In this document: one piece after another, positions 30,701-41,900 of the stretch
How the letters are laid out: each line of letters begins with the position of its first letter
Position numbering within the stretch: the first letter of the stretch is position 1
Assembly: GCF_963576675.1 (NCBI RefSeq)
Contig: NC_088911.1
Location: 135,225,929-135,289,928, forward strand
Source: Euphorbia lathyris
Taxonomy: Eukaryota; Streptophyta; Magnoliopsida; Malpighiales; Euphorbiaceae
DNA: 64,000 bases
Direction of reading: 5' to 3'
The notes under the pieces: generated by a model
What the model was told of the DNA's origin: nothing
The model's database searches: none
What the model saw: the letters and a program-made list of their open reading frames with translations, nothing else
Made by a program: the position numbers and the translations under genes

Positions 30701-32978
30701 TTGTGATGATTATTTTAAGTTGACTTATCCTTGTTCTCCTGGTGCATCCTACCATGGCAGGGGTGCCATTCCAATCTATTGGTATGTTTTTCTTTTTTTA
30801 AACAAATCATAATTTTCATTTTCAGAATCTAAAATTTAAGTTTTAATTGTGACTAAACTTTGATAAAAGATACTTATAGTTCTTACACAAGAAAGCGAAT
30901 TTTATGACCAATTAATGATGGCTTGAGTAGGAAAGGCCTCTTATCACTCGAATTACATATGGTGATTAGTTTGACCAATTTCGAACCGATTAATCGAATT
31001 CACGTAACAAAATGTGGTTGTTATGCGAATCGTAATGTGAATTAGATTTCATTACCTTGCATTAAGGCTTACAAATAATAACAATTAGATTTCATTACGT
31101 TGCATTAAGGCTTACAATAATAACAATGAACCAATGCTTTGTTTCAAATCGTAATGCGAATTAGATTTGTTTACACGGATTGGATTTGGATTTGGATATA
31201 CATATTTACATTTAACTAACTCCATGTAGATGAAATATCAAATAGGTTAGTTTTGAGATATGTCTCAAAAACCAAAGCCCAGGTCTGGCCCATCCTTATA
31301 GAAAATACTATACTATTTGGACTTTGTTGTGATATAGTTGAATTTAACTTTCTTTTTTTATTTAAAATTATATTCATTGAGTTTCTTTGAATTGATTTTA
31401 GTTTCTTGATTTTTTTTTTTCATAATTGTAGTTTAACTTTAATTTATCGTTTAAGGGATAATGTGGAGTAAAAAACAATTTTATCCTTAATATTTAAAGT
31501 GGTGCAATTTTACCCATAATGTTGGCATTCAAGAGTAATTTTGCTCTTAACGTCTAAAATGATGCTATTTTATCTCTAACGTAGGCGACCAATAACAATT
31601 TTACCCCTTTGGATCAATTTGAAAAATCATTCAACAAACTTTTTAATCATGAATCTTCTCATTCATCTCCAATGCATATGTACTTATTTCATCACTTATT
31701 GATACTAGATCACAAACCACAAATATAGATATACATATGAAAAAAAACCAAAAATTTATACCCTATTTTGTGCAAGTTGGAAAAATTAAAAATCAAATAT
31801 TTCATCTAATTTAAAATATTAACCTCCAATTCTATTATGAAATTAAAAAAAAAAAAACAAAATCTCTTTTTTTCTTTAAACCAACTAATATGCAACTAAT
31901 ACAGAATAATAATAAAAAAAGGCGGCACAGTCGCACTACGCGTCCCCGCTGAGCGAGGGTCCGGGGAGGGGTCCCACCACAAGGGTGTACTGGGGGCAAG
32001 CCTTCCCTTGCCAACTAATACAGAATACGGAAACAAAATAAATGTATTTTTCTAATGATGTCTAACGATAAGGGTAAATTTGCTCTTGATTGCTCTTGAT
32101 TCATTCATTTATTTATCCGATCGCTCGATTTGAGACTCATGAGACACCCTTTAGGTGGATCCTCTTGGAAGGTTTGAGTACCTATTGGTTGTAGGAAAGC
32201 ATTGAAAATTCTATAGAAACAGTGAACGAGACTAATTTTTTTATATAAAAATACTAAAAAATATCAATTTAACACCCATAAAATCACAATAAGCACCTCT
32301 CCAAGTGAATTCCAAATTTATCATGATTTTATGCCTACACTAGAATTCGAATTTAAGATCTTTTAAGCAACTGGAGTCAAAACCCTTAACTGTTAAAAGC
32401 TCAAACTAAGTACCTCTTTGAGTGAATTCTGAATCTATCACTGATTTTATGCCTACACTAGAATTCGAATTTGGGATCCCGCTTAAGCGACTCAACTCGA
32501 AACCCTGAACTGTTAAAACCTCAAACCAATATCTAATGATGATCTTTTCTTATCTTCAATTTACAGGAACTACAACTATGGAAAAACAGGAGAAGCCCTA
32601 AAAATAGACTTATTAAATCACCCAGAATACATAGAAAACAATGCTACATTAGCCTTCCAAGCTGCAATTTGGAAGTGGATGACCCCAGAAAAGAAGGGTA
32701 TCCCATCAGCTCATGATGTATTTGTAGGGAAATGGAAACCAACAAAGAATGACACTTTATCCAAAAGGGTACCTGGATTTGGTGCCACCATGAATGTTTT
32801 ATATGGAGATGGAGTTTGTGGTAAAGGAGATGATGAATCTATGAACAGTATGGTTTCTCATTATTTGTATTACCTTGATTTACTTGGTGTTGGAAGAGAA
32901 GAAGCTGGACCTCATGAAGTTTTGAGTTGTGCTGAGCAACTGCCTTTTAATAAACCTGCTGTTGCTGCTTCTTCTTGA
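27800..32978 (+). CDS. CTL2: Chitinase-like protein, CTL1/CTL2 group (GH19 family, non-catalytic)
   Basis: Exons 27800-28178, 30622-30781 and 32567-32978 (all GT-AG) join in frame to 316 aa. A hydrophobic signal peptide covers residues 1 to ~19; the mature protein is secreted to the cell wall. It lacks a hevein domain and begins its GH19-like domain near [19 protein letters not shown] (52-70), with an N-glycosylation site at Asn54. [10 protein letters not shown] (117-126) stands where active chitinases have the catalytic HETTGGW, so the acid residue is missing; YWNYNYG (179-185) is kept. In Arabidopsis CTL1 and CTL2 act in cellulose assembly rather than chitin hydrolysis. CTL2 is preferred over CTL1 because of the neighbouring AAE7-type genes. 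Codon 127 is split by intron 1 and Trp180 by intron 2. A possible AATAAG poly(A) signal lies near 33018. Confidence 0.93.
28708..28965 (+). pseudogene. rpl2: Plastid-type rpl2 fragment (nuclear insertion)
   Basis: The frame reads [17 protein letters not shown], then [20 protein letters not shown] and LKLPS: the middle of chloroplast ribosomal protein L2 with a few substitutions (expected [18 protein letters not shown]). After LKLPS a frame change turns the expected [10 protein letters not shown] into nonsense, although its bases (ATATCCAAAAACTGCTCAGC) are still readable. The upstream part ([20 protein letters not shown]) I cannot place in a standard plastid L2. A decayed organelle-derived or retro-derived fragment, not a working gene. 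Confidence 0.75.
29885..30118. repeat. Small element between 15-bp direct repeats
   Basis: TTAGTGCTGTTTAAA occurs at 29885-29899 and 30104-30118. The 204 bp between contain GTTTAGTTTACCTGCTAG and AACCAAACACC near opposite ends, like the repeat at ~6150 and ~60600. Either a transposon with its duplication or a tandem duplication. Confidence 0.45.
31453..32095. repeat. Fold-back repeat, GCACCTTATCCCT family
   Basis: The left part (AAGGGATAATGTGGAG, GTGCAATTTTACCC, TTTTGCTCTTAACGTC) matches the element at 58.81 kb; the right part (TAACGATAAGGGTAAATTTG) is the inverted counterpart. It is interrupted by a SINE. The right boundary is approximate. Confidence 0.5.
31909..32012 (-). mobile_element. 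Au-like SINE, 5'-truncated
   Basis: Minus-strand text runs GGCAAGGGAAGGCTTGCCCC, then CTTGTGGTGGGACCCCTCCC, CGGACCCTCGCTCAGCGGGG and ends GCCGCCTTTTTTT, the body and T-rich tail of the plant Au SINE family. A perfect 15-bp duplication AACTAATACAGAATA lies at 31894-31908 and 32013-32027. The tRNA-like head with A and B boxes is absent, so it is truncated. It is far more GC-rich than its surroundings. Confidence 0.82.
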
Positions 32979-33129
32979 GAGTTTGAAAGATCTGTTCCTG
33001 TTTGAAGGAAGAATTTTAATAAGGGGGGAAGGGGTATACTTTGTAAATGATGAGATTTATATACTTGAATGAATGTAACAAAAGATATATATACTTTGAA
33101 TGGATTCAATTAAGCTTTGTAATATATGG

Positions 33130-33325
33130 TGATTAGGGGTGTTAGCAGGTCGAACAAGAACCGAGTCTGGGTGGGCTTGAAAATAGGTGAGCTCGATTGA
33201 GTTCGAGAGAACCAAACACAGACTCGACTCGAGAATGACTCGGTTTAAGAATGATCTTTCTAATGGAAGAAGCGGAAGAAAATAAACTTTAAACTTCAAA
33301 AAAACTAATTTAATATTATAGTTTA
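33130..33325. repeat. Fragment resembling a hAT-type terminus
   Basis: TTAGGGGTGTTAGCAGGTCG at ~33132 opens like a plant hAT end, and the following text (GAGCTCGATTGAGTTCGAGA) resembles GAGCTCG-rich subterminal regions. No partner end was found. Confidence 0.35.
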
Positions 33326-33644
33326 GGGTAAATAATCCCATTCTTACCTAATAAGTTGTTTATTTCTTTTATTTTAAAAAATACGTTATAAAGTTTCTAT
33401 TATTTGTAGTTGTTAACTTTTGGGTCCTTCAGTTTTTTTAGATTTTTTACCATTTTATTCAGCATAAATAGACATACGGAAAATGACAGAGTAACAGAAT
33501 CATTTTATATTGTACTATGGTTGTCCTTAAAGTTAAGATGAGTGGGGTTAAAAATCTAAAAAAGTTAGAAAAAATGACTAAATGTTAACGGTGACAAAAG
33601 ATAGAGACTTTATAATGTGTATTTCAAAATAAGAAGATTAAACA
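33326..33644. repeat. Truncated fold-back MITE (GGGTAAATAAT family)
   Basis: Matches the element at 46959-47429 module for module (AGGGTAAATAAT, GACAAAAGATAGAGACTTTA, TTCAAAATAAG) and breaks off at 33644, where the next element begins, so the right terminus is lost. Confidence 0.6.
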
Positions 33645-34700
33645 GCAAAAAACATCATTTAGGCCTCTGATCTTTTATTTTTTTTTTATTTTTTATTTTT
33701 ATTAGAGATGGAGGCCGGAAAGGACAAAACCAAACCGGGCCCAAAATAAAGAAAACAAGAAAATAAAAAGTTATACAAGCAACCAGAAAACAAAAAATTA
33801 AATAAACCTATACTGAGGGAGGTTTAAAATGTCACGTCCGTGTCTAAATTTCTAGAATTTATATCTTGATATTAGTATATATTATAATTATTGGGTATAT
33901 ATGTCATTTGACACAAAGATTACACAAAACTTAGGGACAGTGTCCTACCATACTAAATGATCAGCGGTGAGACCATGACGAGCAAGAGTGTCAGCAAGAA
34001 ACGCAAAAGACGAGGAGATCGGAAAAGAGAACATACCAAGAGGAAAACCTTTACAGTTTCGAAAAATACCCCCACTTCCTGCAGCGTCCGGAGCACCAGT
34101 AGCCGATCCGTCAGTATTTACTTTAATCCAGTAAAAGGAGGGTGCACTCCAACGAACCATAATAACAGATGGTGCACGAGGCGAGCACCAAGGTAACAAT
34201 AACTGATCCAAAATATGACGATCTACCGTAGAGGTGCCAGAGACTCCAATATAAACTAAATCCAATTCTCTGATTTAGTTTATTAAACTCTTGATCTTTT
34301 ATTTAGATACATCAAGCCTCTGATCATTTTTTTGTCCCATTAAGTCATTACTTACCAAATTAGTAAGTTGTGAACATATATTTTTTTTTGATAGAAATTG
34401 AGACTAGTAAGCTGCGAACATTTAATATGTTAAAAAGTGTTATTAATTTTATCTACATTTGAAGTTATATATTTTTTACAGTTTCCTATAACCACATCAT
34501 GCATCTAAAACTGTTTTCAAACACTGAAAAATACAAATTTCATATACAGATCAAATGAATTAAATACCAATAGATCAACCAAACAAAATAACAACTTATC
34601 TATCTTCACTGAATTAGACTTATAGGTTCACCTAATGACTTAATATTAATATAAAACTAAATAACAATTTATCAAGATCATTATTACTTCATTATCTTTT
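33645..34700. mobile_element. GCAAAAAGCATC-family fold-back element, right end lost, with LINE insertion
   Basis: Starts GCAAAAAACATCATTTAGGC. Modules CTTGATCTTTTATTTAGATA and AAATTAGTAAGTTGTGAACA (34280-34380) match the right half of the 22130-25549 element. A LINE fragment separates the first 35 bp from the rest. The expected GATGCTTTTTGCC end is missing. The right limit is approximate. Confidence 0.55.
33690..34270 (-). pseudogene. LINE 3'-end fragment with RNase H remnant
   Basis: Minus-strand frame 34265-33945 reads WSAPSFYWIKVNTDGSATGA, then GSGGIFRNCKG, and ends FLADTLARHG. The D-G-S start and the AD-x-LARHG end of a plant LINE RNase H are present, but the middle (the E and second D blocks) is deleted. 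An A-rich tail on the minus strand lies at ~33675-33697. A short retroposed fragment with an internal deletion. Confidence 0.7.
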
Positions 34701-34824
34701 CAATAGAAAAGAAAAAAATTAATTAATATATTATTTACTGGTGTGATGTCAGCACATTTGCAGTTAGTCTAAGTTGGGATACGTTTCAAAATTCTCTATC
34801 TATTTTATCACATCAAAAGAGAAA

Positions 34825-35345
34825 GGCTTAATAATCATTTGCTCCTGAATTTGTCCAAAATGGTTGATTGACCTTCTAAACTTTCAAAGGGTTTCGATAG
34901 CCCCCTGAACTTATATAAAATGTTCAGTTAGCCCCCTGAACTTGAGTAAAATATAATCAATTAATCATTCGGTTGTAAAAAAATAAGTTAAATACGGAAG
35001 ATATGTTGCACACATCTTAAAAAAAAGTAAAACGACTAAGATCGAGGTATGCGATTATAATATTAGAGAAGAAAATGTTTTATAGTTGAATAAGTAAGAA
35101 ATTTTTTTTAACATGTTTTAATATATTTTGTGAAGTATGTAATAACATTCTAAGGCACGTGTAACATATTTTCCGCATTTAACTTACTTTTTTACAACCG
35201 AATTATTAATTGATTACATTTTACGCAAGTTCAGGGGGCTAATTCAATATTTTATGCAAGTTCAGGGAGCTATCGAGACACTTTAAAAGTTCAGGGGCCA
35301 ATCAACTATTTTGGACAAATTGAGGGGCAAATGATGTATTAAGCC
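34825..35345. mobile_element. Mutator-like fold-back MITE, GGCTTAAT family, copy 2
   Basis: The ends GGCTTAATAATCATTTGC and GCAAATGATGTATTAAGCC are inverted, with arms continuing through TTCAGGGGGCTA and TAGCCCCCTGAA-type text. A perfect 9-bp duplication AAAGAGAAA lies at 34816-34824 and 35346-35354. Homologous to 6594-7086. Non-coding, 521 bp. Confidence 0.85.
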
Positions 35346-35354
35346 AAAGAGAAA

Positions 35355-36305
35355 CTTTGCATTTGGTAATAATGATCATGTGCATGTCTATATATATTCG
35401 TTGCACAATTTGCAACCAAATTTTCTACTAATGTTAGAAAGAGAGTCAAATTTGGATACTTGATTGTTTGGTGATTACATGTTTGGTTCAACTGTAAATA
35501 GTTCTTATGAGGGGCGGAACTAGGAGGATTGAGGTGGATTCGAGTCCCGGCAGACCGCTGGAGAATTGAGATTTTTTTTAAGCAATAATATCTGATAATA
35601 TTTTGAAAAGAATTATATTGATTCTATGTAGTATTATTTTAATGTTTAAAGGTAGATGGGATGGTTAAAAATGTTTACTTCTATTTGAGAGGTCTTATTT
35701 TCAACTCCCTCCAACCTCATTTTCATTTAAATTTTTTTTATTTATTTTTCAATAATTATAAAAACATGTTACCATTATTAATTAATTTAAATGGATTATT
35801 TATTTTTATTTTGATAATACTTTTGAATTCATTTTTAATATGTCTTTACCATTAAAAAAAATAAACATATTTAATATTCATTTTTATTATGTTTTTACCA
35901 TTAAAAAAAAGTAAACATGTTTAATTTTCTATTAGTTCAATGTTAGTTTCTAAAAAATGATAATATTTTTACATTTTTAAAGCGTTGGAGGCTAAATTTT
36001 TTTTGTCCAACCCTAGTGGGATGGACTTTGAAAATTTACCGTCAACCGCACGGTTAAAATTAGCCCCCGAATTATTGTGTTAAAAATTATTGAATTTTAC
36101 GTTATATAATATTTTTAACATTATAAAAATTTATTATTAAATATTTAAGCCCCCGCTTAGTTTGAGTTCTGATTTCGTCACTGGTTTTTGTTGTTAAGGC
36201 GTGAAAAGACTAATATGATGATATTATAATCAATATAAAATAATAATTCTATAATTATTATAAAAAAACGAAATTTAATTATAAAACACATGTTTTTTTT
36301 TTCAA
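35355..36305. other. AT-rich stretch, nothing firm
   Basis: A GC-richer segment at ~35512-35565 (GGGGCGGAACTAGGAGGATT, GGATTCGAGTCCC) starts a possible dispersed repeat whose other end may be near 36175. No coding evidence. Confidence 0.35.
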
Positions 36306-36520
36306 AATTCTCTACCATATAATTTTATACCGAGTTTACGAGATTCATCTCAATATCAAAAAACAAGGTCGTAGAAAATGTTAGGCGCTAGTGAGATGGG
36401 ATGGATAAGACCCTCGAGAATTAATTGGAGATTAGTCGAGGATTAATTGGGGATTAATTCTCTATCATATAATTTTATGTCGAGCATACGTGATTCATCT
36501 CAATGTCAAAAAGAAAATGA
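36306..36520. repeat. Two ~60-bp direct repeats
   Basis: AATTCTCTACCATATAATTT (36306) and AATTCTCTATCATATAATTT (36456) continue as similar sequence through GATTCATCTCAAT. Between them AATTAATTGGAGATTA-like text occurs two to three times. Confidence 0.6.
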
Positions 36521-38690
36521 AACTATTTTTTTAAATGAATAGATTAATGCAAAAAAGAAAACCTGAAATTATCTCTGGGTAAGTCAAATAATGCAAATTG
36601 TTTTAAAAAAAAAAGGAAAATCCTTAATGTAAAAAATTGGAAAAAAACCTTTGGAAAGGTAATTTTGTTAAAAACTAAACAATTAAAAACAATGTTATGT
36701 GAAAAGCTTTAAGTTTGTGCTTTTCGTCAACCGTTGTAGTTTACTTCAAAATAATTAATCGTTGCGGTTTTACAATTTTAACCGAACACTATATTTGTAA
36801 CGGTTGGAGTAAAACCACTAAACGCTCATACGAAAAGTTAAAACAAACATCTTTGAGTTTTATATTTATATTTTTTTGAGTAAAAGATGGATAGTGAGTT
36901 AAAGTTTCCTTAGATTATATAAACAATCAATTTTATGCATGCTACAAGGATTTCAATCGCAATCTCTGACCGAAACGAATTTAACAGAACCCTCTTGAAC
37001 ACATAAAACAACTTCGAACTCTTAGAGACTCGCATATACATCTATCCAATTGAAACAAAATCATAGGACGGATCGAAACAAAAATCGGAAACGATTCGGT
37101 CATAGAATTGACAAGAGAAAACAAGTTGAATTATAGTTACTTTTTGTTAAAGTACATACTTACTTTTTTTTTTTTTATCAAAGTACAAAATTACTATCAA
37201 AATACAGAGTTACTTTTCATCAAAATACAAAAAATTACTTCCACCGGAATCATAAATCCTTTACAAAAGAAAACTAAAAGCAAAAAATGGAAAAAAACAT
37301 AAAACGTCAACGATGATTCACTCCCGATTCCGTGCACGCTACTCGAAGAGGATTGAAAGAAAAGGACGCCACTCTTGATATGATAAGCAACGGGGTGCAA
37401 GAAAGGCTAGGTTGCCAACCAGATCTTCATTCTCATCCTTCCCCTTATTCCTTAGTTTGGACTTCAAAAAACGACGAAAGGCAGCCTAGTCATCCCAAAA
37501 CCTATGCCAAGTACAATTTTAGCAAAGGCCAAAAGCTCCACTCAAGGACTTGGAAAAGCCTGGGAAACGTAAGATGGAATTCCCTCCCAAAATTCCCAAA
37601 ACGTTGCTCGTAAAAGAAGATCGCCACCCTAACCCAACATATAGGGCATAAATACCTAACATGTTCACCCGACAATGAAAGAGGGGAAAGGAGAGACAAA
37701 CCTATTATCAAAAAATAACCACGATCTCCTTGAGATCAATATGAGAAATTCAAAAAGTCGTCACTTAAAAGAACTTTACAATCGCCAGAAGGTCAATAAA
37801 TAGTCAGAAGATAAAACAAACGAATAAGGAATGAAAGAAATGCACCCAATATCTTTCTCCTTTTACACTACTCGAATGTCAAACAAATCGACAAACGTCC
37901 ATCGTTATTAACAAGCAATGATTAAAGAGCACTAAATGCTCTTGACACGCTCTCCTAAAAAACAAAAAACGATGACACATGGCAAGACAAAAGTGAACCT
38001 CTATCAATCGGAAAGACGCTCAGAAGCATAGGAAAACACGCTCTGACGGTCACATTAATAAGGAGACTAAGCAAAGGCAAAATCAACTGTCAAGAGCTTG
38101 CGTCTCCTCTAACTTATCAGGAATCAACAAGTACCATGCTTCCCGAAGCCAATACTTTATCATTCTAAAGAACGATAAATTAGACCCGAGGGCATTTGAT
38201 ATCAGACGAATATAACTCTGTCACGTAGCGCCTAAGAGACATGAACTAGCTCTTTGAGAAAGAGAATACATGTCGCCTCCTCAGAGAAGTAGAGCAATAC
38301 GAATGCGTATTAGAAACCTTGATTCGAGAAGTCTCACTAGACATAGTCTATGATCCAGCCATTACCATGATCACGCTCGATCACGAGAATAACAAACCTG
38401 ATGGGTTTGAGAAATATTAGACCCCGATATTTGAACACACATTCACATATAGGTGACACGTAGCTCGTCCCATTCCTCAATTCATAACCTTCTTCTGCGG
38501 TTCAATGTTTATATAACAATTTTATTTTACTAGTTGTGATCATCCGCCAATTCTTTTATAAACCGATTTAGGCATCCAAACAGATTATTTGGACAATGAC
38601 TTCTCTTTAATCTTATTTGTCTATGCAATGACAAATAGACTCTCCAAACTTAATCATATAAGTTAATAATTAAAATATATTGTTTTATAA
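36521..38690. other. Unidentified intergenic sequence
   Basis: From ~37300 to 38400 the sequence is richer in G and C and in CG than its surroundings, with short frames (for example 37332-37613) without recognisable domains. The texture suggests a decayed LTR retrotransposon, but no LTR pair, binding site or domain was found. Confidence 0.35.
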
Positions 38691-38848
38691 CTCTACCCCA
38701 TGGTTTTAATTTCCAAATGTGACATTTCTAACCATATACCCCAATATTTTATGCTTATCATCTCTAACTATATAACGCATCACATTTTGAATAGCAAGTC
38801 GTTGAGTGTTGTCGGGTGGTGGATCGCCATTTCTAGACTTCTCTGTGC

Positions 38849-38855
38849 TATAAAT
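38849..38855 (+). promoter_or_regulatory. TATA box of AAE7-like gene 1
   Basis: TATAAAT lies 97 bp before the ATG, a usual distance for a plant core promoter with a short 5' UTR. Confidence 0.6.
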
Positions 38856-38918
38856 TCTCAGATACAAACATTTTTCCTCTCGTCAATTCATAGAAAGAGA
38901 GAAAGACTCTTAAGTTTA

Positions 38919-38951
38919 GAGAGAGAGAGATAGAGATAGAGATAGAGAGAG
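38919..38951 (+). repeat. GA/GATA-rich 5' UTR repeat of AAE7-like gene 1
   Basis: A GAGAGAGAGAGATAGAGATA-type run abuts the start codon. Such GA repeats are common in plant 5' UTRs and can bind BPC/GAGA factors; a regulatory role is inference. Confidence 0.7.
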
Positions 38952-41900
38952 ATGGCGAGAGATATAGATGATTTACCAAAGCTTGAAGCCAATTACATGG
39001 CCTTGACGCCGCTGTGGTTTCTGGAGAGAGCAGCTACGGTTCATCCGACTAGAAAAGCGGTGATCCATGGATCACTCAACTACACCTGGCGCCAGACCTA
39101 TCAAAGATGCCGCCGATTGGCCTCCGCTCTTTCCAACCACAACATCGGCGCTGGTTCCACGGTAACTATTTATCGTCTCTCTTTAATTCAATTTTGAAGT
39201 TTTGTTCTAGCTGAATGCAAAATGATACTTTCTTTTTTGTTATTTAAAATTTAGGCTAAAAACGGTCCCTAATCTTGGGAAGAAAAACAGATTGGCCCCT
39301 GAACTTTAAGAATGTTAGTAATTCGCTTACAATAATCTATCATGATCTATTAATCCTTTAAACTTACTTAGATTAGTATTTACAATGATCTAGTTTCCGA
39401 ACTTGCTTAAATGATACGCAAGCAAACATGCACAAACCTTATGCCACTTGGATTTAAGGGTGCTAATATGACATTTTAAGCAAGTTCACTGGTCAACAAA
39501 AATACCTCTTGAAGTTTAGGGACCGATCAGTTTTTTTTTAAGAAATTAAGGAGCCTTGATGTATTGAGCATAAACTTTAATCAATTGTTGATAATTGGTT
39601 ACCTGATATTGCTTAGTGTCCAAATCGCCTTGCTAATCCAACGTCATATTTAACCTGTAAAACAGCAACATAGGCTAGACAGGGCCGGAGTCGGTGTACC
39701 CGCTCCGATAGTTTGTGATTTAGATCGGATATAGACTAGTTAGTTGTGAGATAGTAATTAACGTACCATGTTTTGTGCCTATACCTGCTTATATATAGGA
39801 TTTTTAGGTTTAAGCCCTTCTCTAATTAGGAATCCTTATGAGTTGAGGATATCTGAGTCCCTCGTTCCTCCGCATAAGGAGGTCGGAGCTCTAATCGTTG
39901 ACAGTGGGCAAGCTCCTTTGCACGTATCTTTTAATCCCAAAGGGGTGGAGCTGAAAAAGAGGTCGAACTGACGCCATCCATGTGATGCCATTTTGCATGA
40001 TATCAATTGTTATTTGAATTGGAGCTTGATGTTGAATAATTTAAATTGCAAATAGGAATCCATAATTTTTAGTATCTATTATATTTTTCTTCTGTGATCA
40101 TCACAATTAAATCTGGAGATTAATTATTGCTTTAATACATTCAGAGCATTTTGACCCTATGAATTTAAAGGATGTCTCATTAGCTCTCTCAACTAGCTTA
40201 AAGTGACACGATTTATCCCTAAGTGCAGCAGATTAAGAGAAGATTTGGACAAGTTGATGTGCGTATCATTTTTTTTAAGCAAGTTTAGGAGGACAATAGA
40301 TCATTTTAAGCAAGTTTAGAGGGACTATAGGTCATTTTAAGCAAATGAAGTGACTAATGAGGTATCTCCAAAGTTAAAAAGGCAATTGGTTTTTTTTACT
40401 AAGTTTCGTGCGATCTAATGATTTATGCCTTATTACACTAAAAGAGTTCATAATATACCATAACTAGTTTGTTCACAATCTAAGAACATGCTAAAGGTGG
40501 TTGCTTTCTATCATAAAAGAGAGAATTTGAAAATTTTGATTTCTGCCTATCACCATTTTCATTATTCGTGGTAACTTTTTAGAGCCCCTGTACTTAGCCA
40601 AATAATCCGATCGACTCCTAAACTTTCTCATGAGCCCTTGAACTTAATTAAAATGAGTTCCTAAACTTGCATAAAGCGATCTATCTCCTAACCTTGTTTA
40701 AAGTGGTACATGCTTCAACTTGTTTAATCTCCATTTTGCTCTACCACCTCCGCTTTTAAGGGGCTAATTGTGTCACTTTAAACAAGTTTAGGAGATGAAA
40801 CACCTTCATCATTCAGCGGTCTTGACGCATTAAGATTTTTTAATGAATTGTTTAAAATAAGGTTTCTAAACAAAAGTTACATCTCAGAAATCATCAGAAT
40901 CTACAGAAACATACTAGTCTAATCATATATTGGACGGACACTTCTCGTTAGTAGTGTTTCCGCGTGTCGTGTCCCTGTCCGTGTCTGTTTTCATTTGAAG
41001 GCTATTTTATGAAGGTTATGTTTTAGAAATAATGTTTCCCGTATCAATGTGAGTATCTGTGTCTATGTCCGTGCAACATAGGTCTAATCTCTATGATGGT
41101 TAAAACTTGCAGGTAGCAACAATTGCACCAAACATCCCTGCCTTATACGAAGCTCATTTCGGAGTTCCAATGGCCGGAGCAGTGCTGAACACAGTCAATA
41201 TCCGTTTAAACGCAGAAACCATAGCTTTCCTCCTAGGCCATTCAAAAACCACAGTTTTAATGGTAGACCAAGAGTTCTTTAACTTAGCGGAGGAAGCTCT
41301 GAAAATTTTATCAGAAAAAAACAGCCAGTACAAACCTCAACTCCTGATTGTTATAGGTGATGAGAATTGTGAGCCAAAGTCTCTGCAACATGCTCTTGAA
41401 AAAGGGGCTATTGAATATGAAAAGTTCCTGGAAAGTGGTGATCCCGAGTTTGCTTGGAAACCGCCGGAGGATGAGTGGCAGAGTATTGCTTTGGGCTACA
41501 CTTCTGGTACAACAGCTAGCCCGAAAGGGGTAGTTCTTAGCCACCGAGGGGCGTATCTCATGGCTTTGAGCTGTGCTATGATATGGGGTTTGAATGAAGG
41601 AGCTGTTTATCTCTGGACTTTGCCTATGTTCCATTGTAATGGCTGGTGCTATACTTGGTCTCTTGCTGCTCTCTGTGGAACAAACATATGCATGAGACAG
41701 GTAATTTTCAAGGCCTGTTTGGTTCAACTGTTGTTTATTTTTTTGCTGTTGCTGTTTGTTGTTGTTGTTAGCTAGTAGGGGTAAATTGCACTAATGCTCG
41801 CTGAAGTTTGGGGTAGTAACTTCATTTTATTTCAATAAAGTCATTGAACTTTTTTTTTTTTTTTTTCCGATAGTCATTTTTGCAAATTAAACAGAAAAAA

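Larger units (their letters stand above)
30782..32566 (+). other. CTL2 intron 2 (1785 bp)
   Basis: GTATGT donor and TTACAG acceptor. It holds a fold-back repeat (~31453-32095) into which an Au-like SINE was inserted (31909-32012). It also holds a ~90-bp imperfect direct repeat (AGTGAATTC..ACACTAGAATTCGAATTT, ~32300-32370 and ~32420-32475). Confidence 0.8.

Noticed and set aside
37332..37613. 93-aa frame in the GC-richer block
   Set aside because: No recognisable domain, no splice or promoter context; likely chance frame in decayed repeat sequence.
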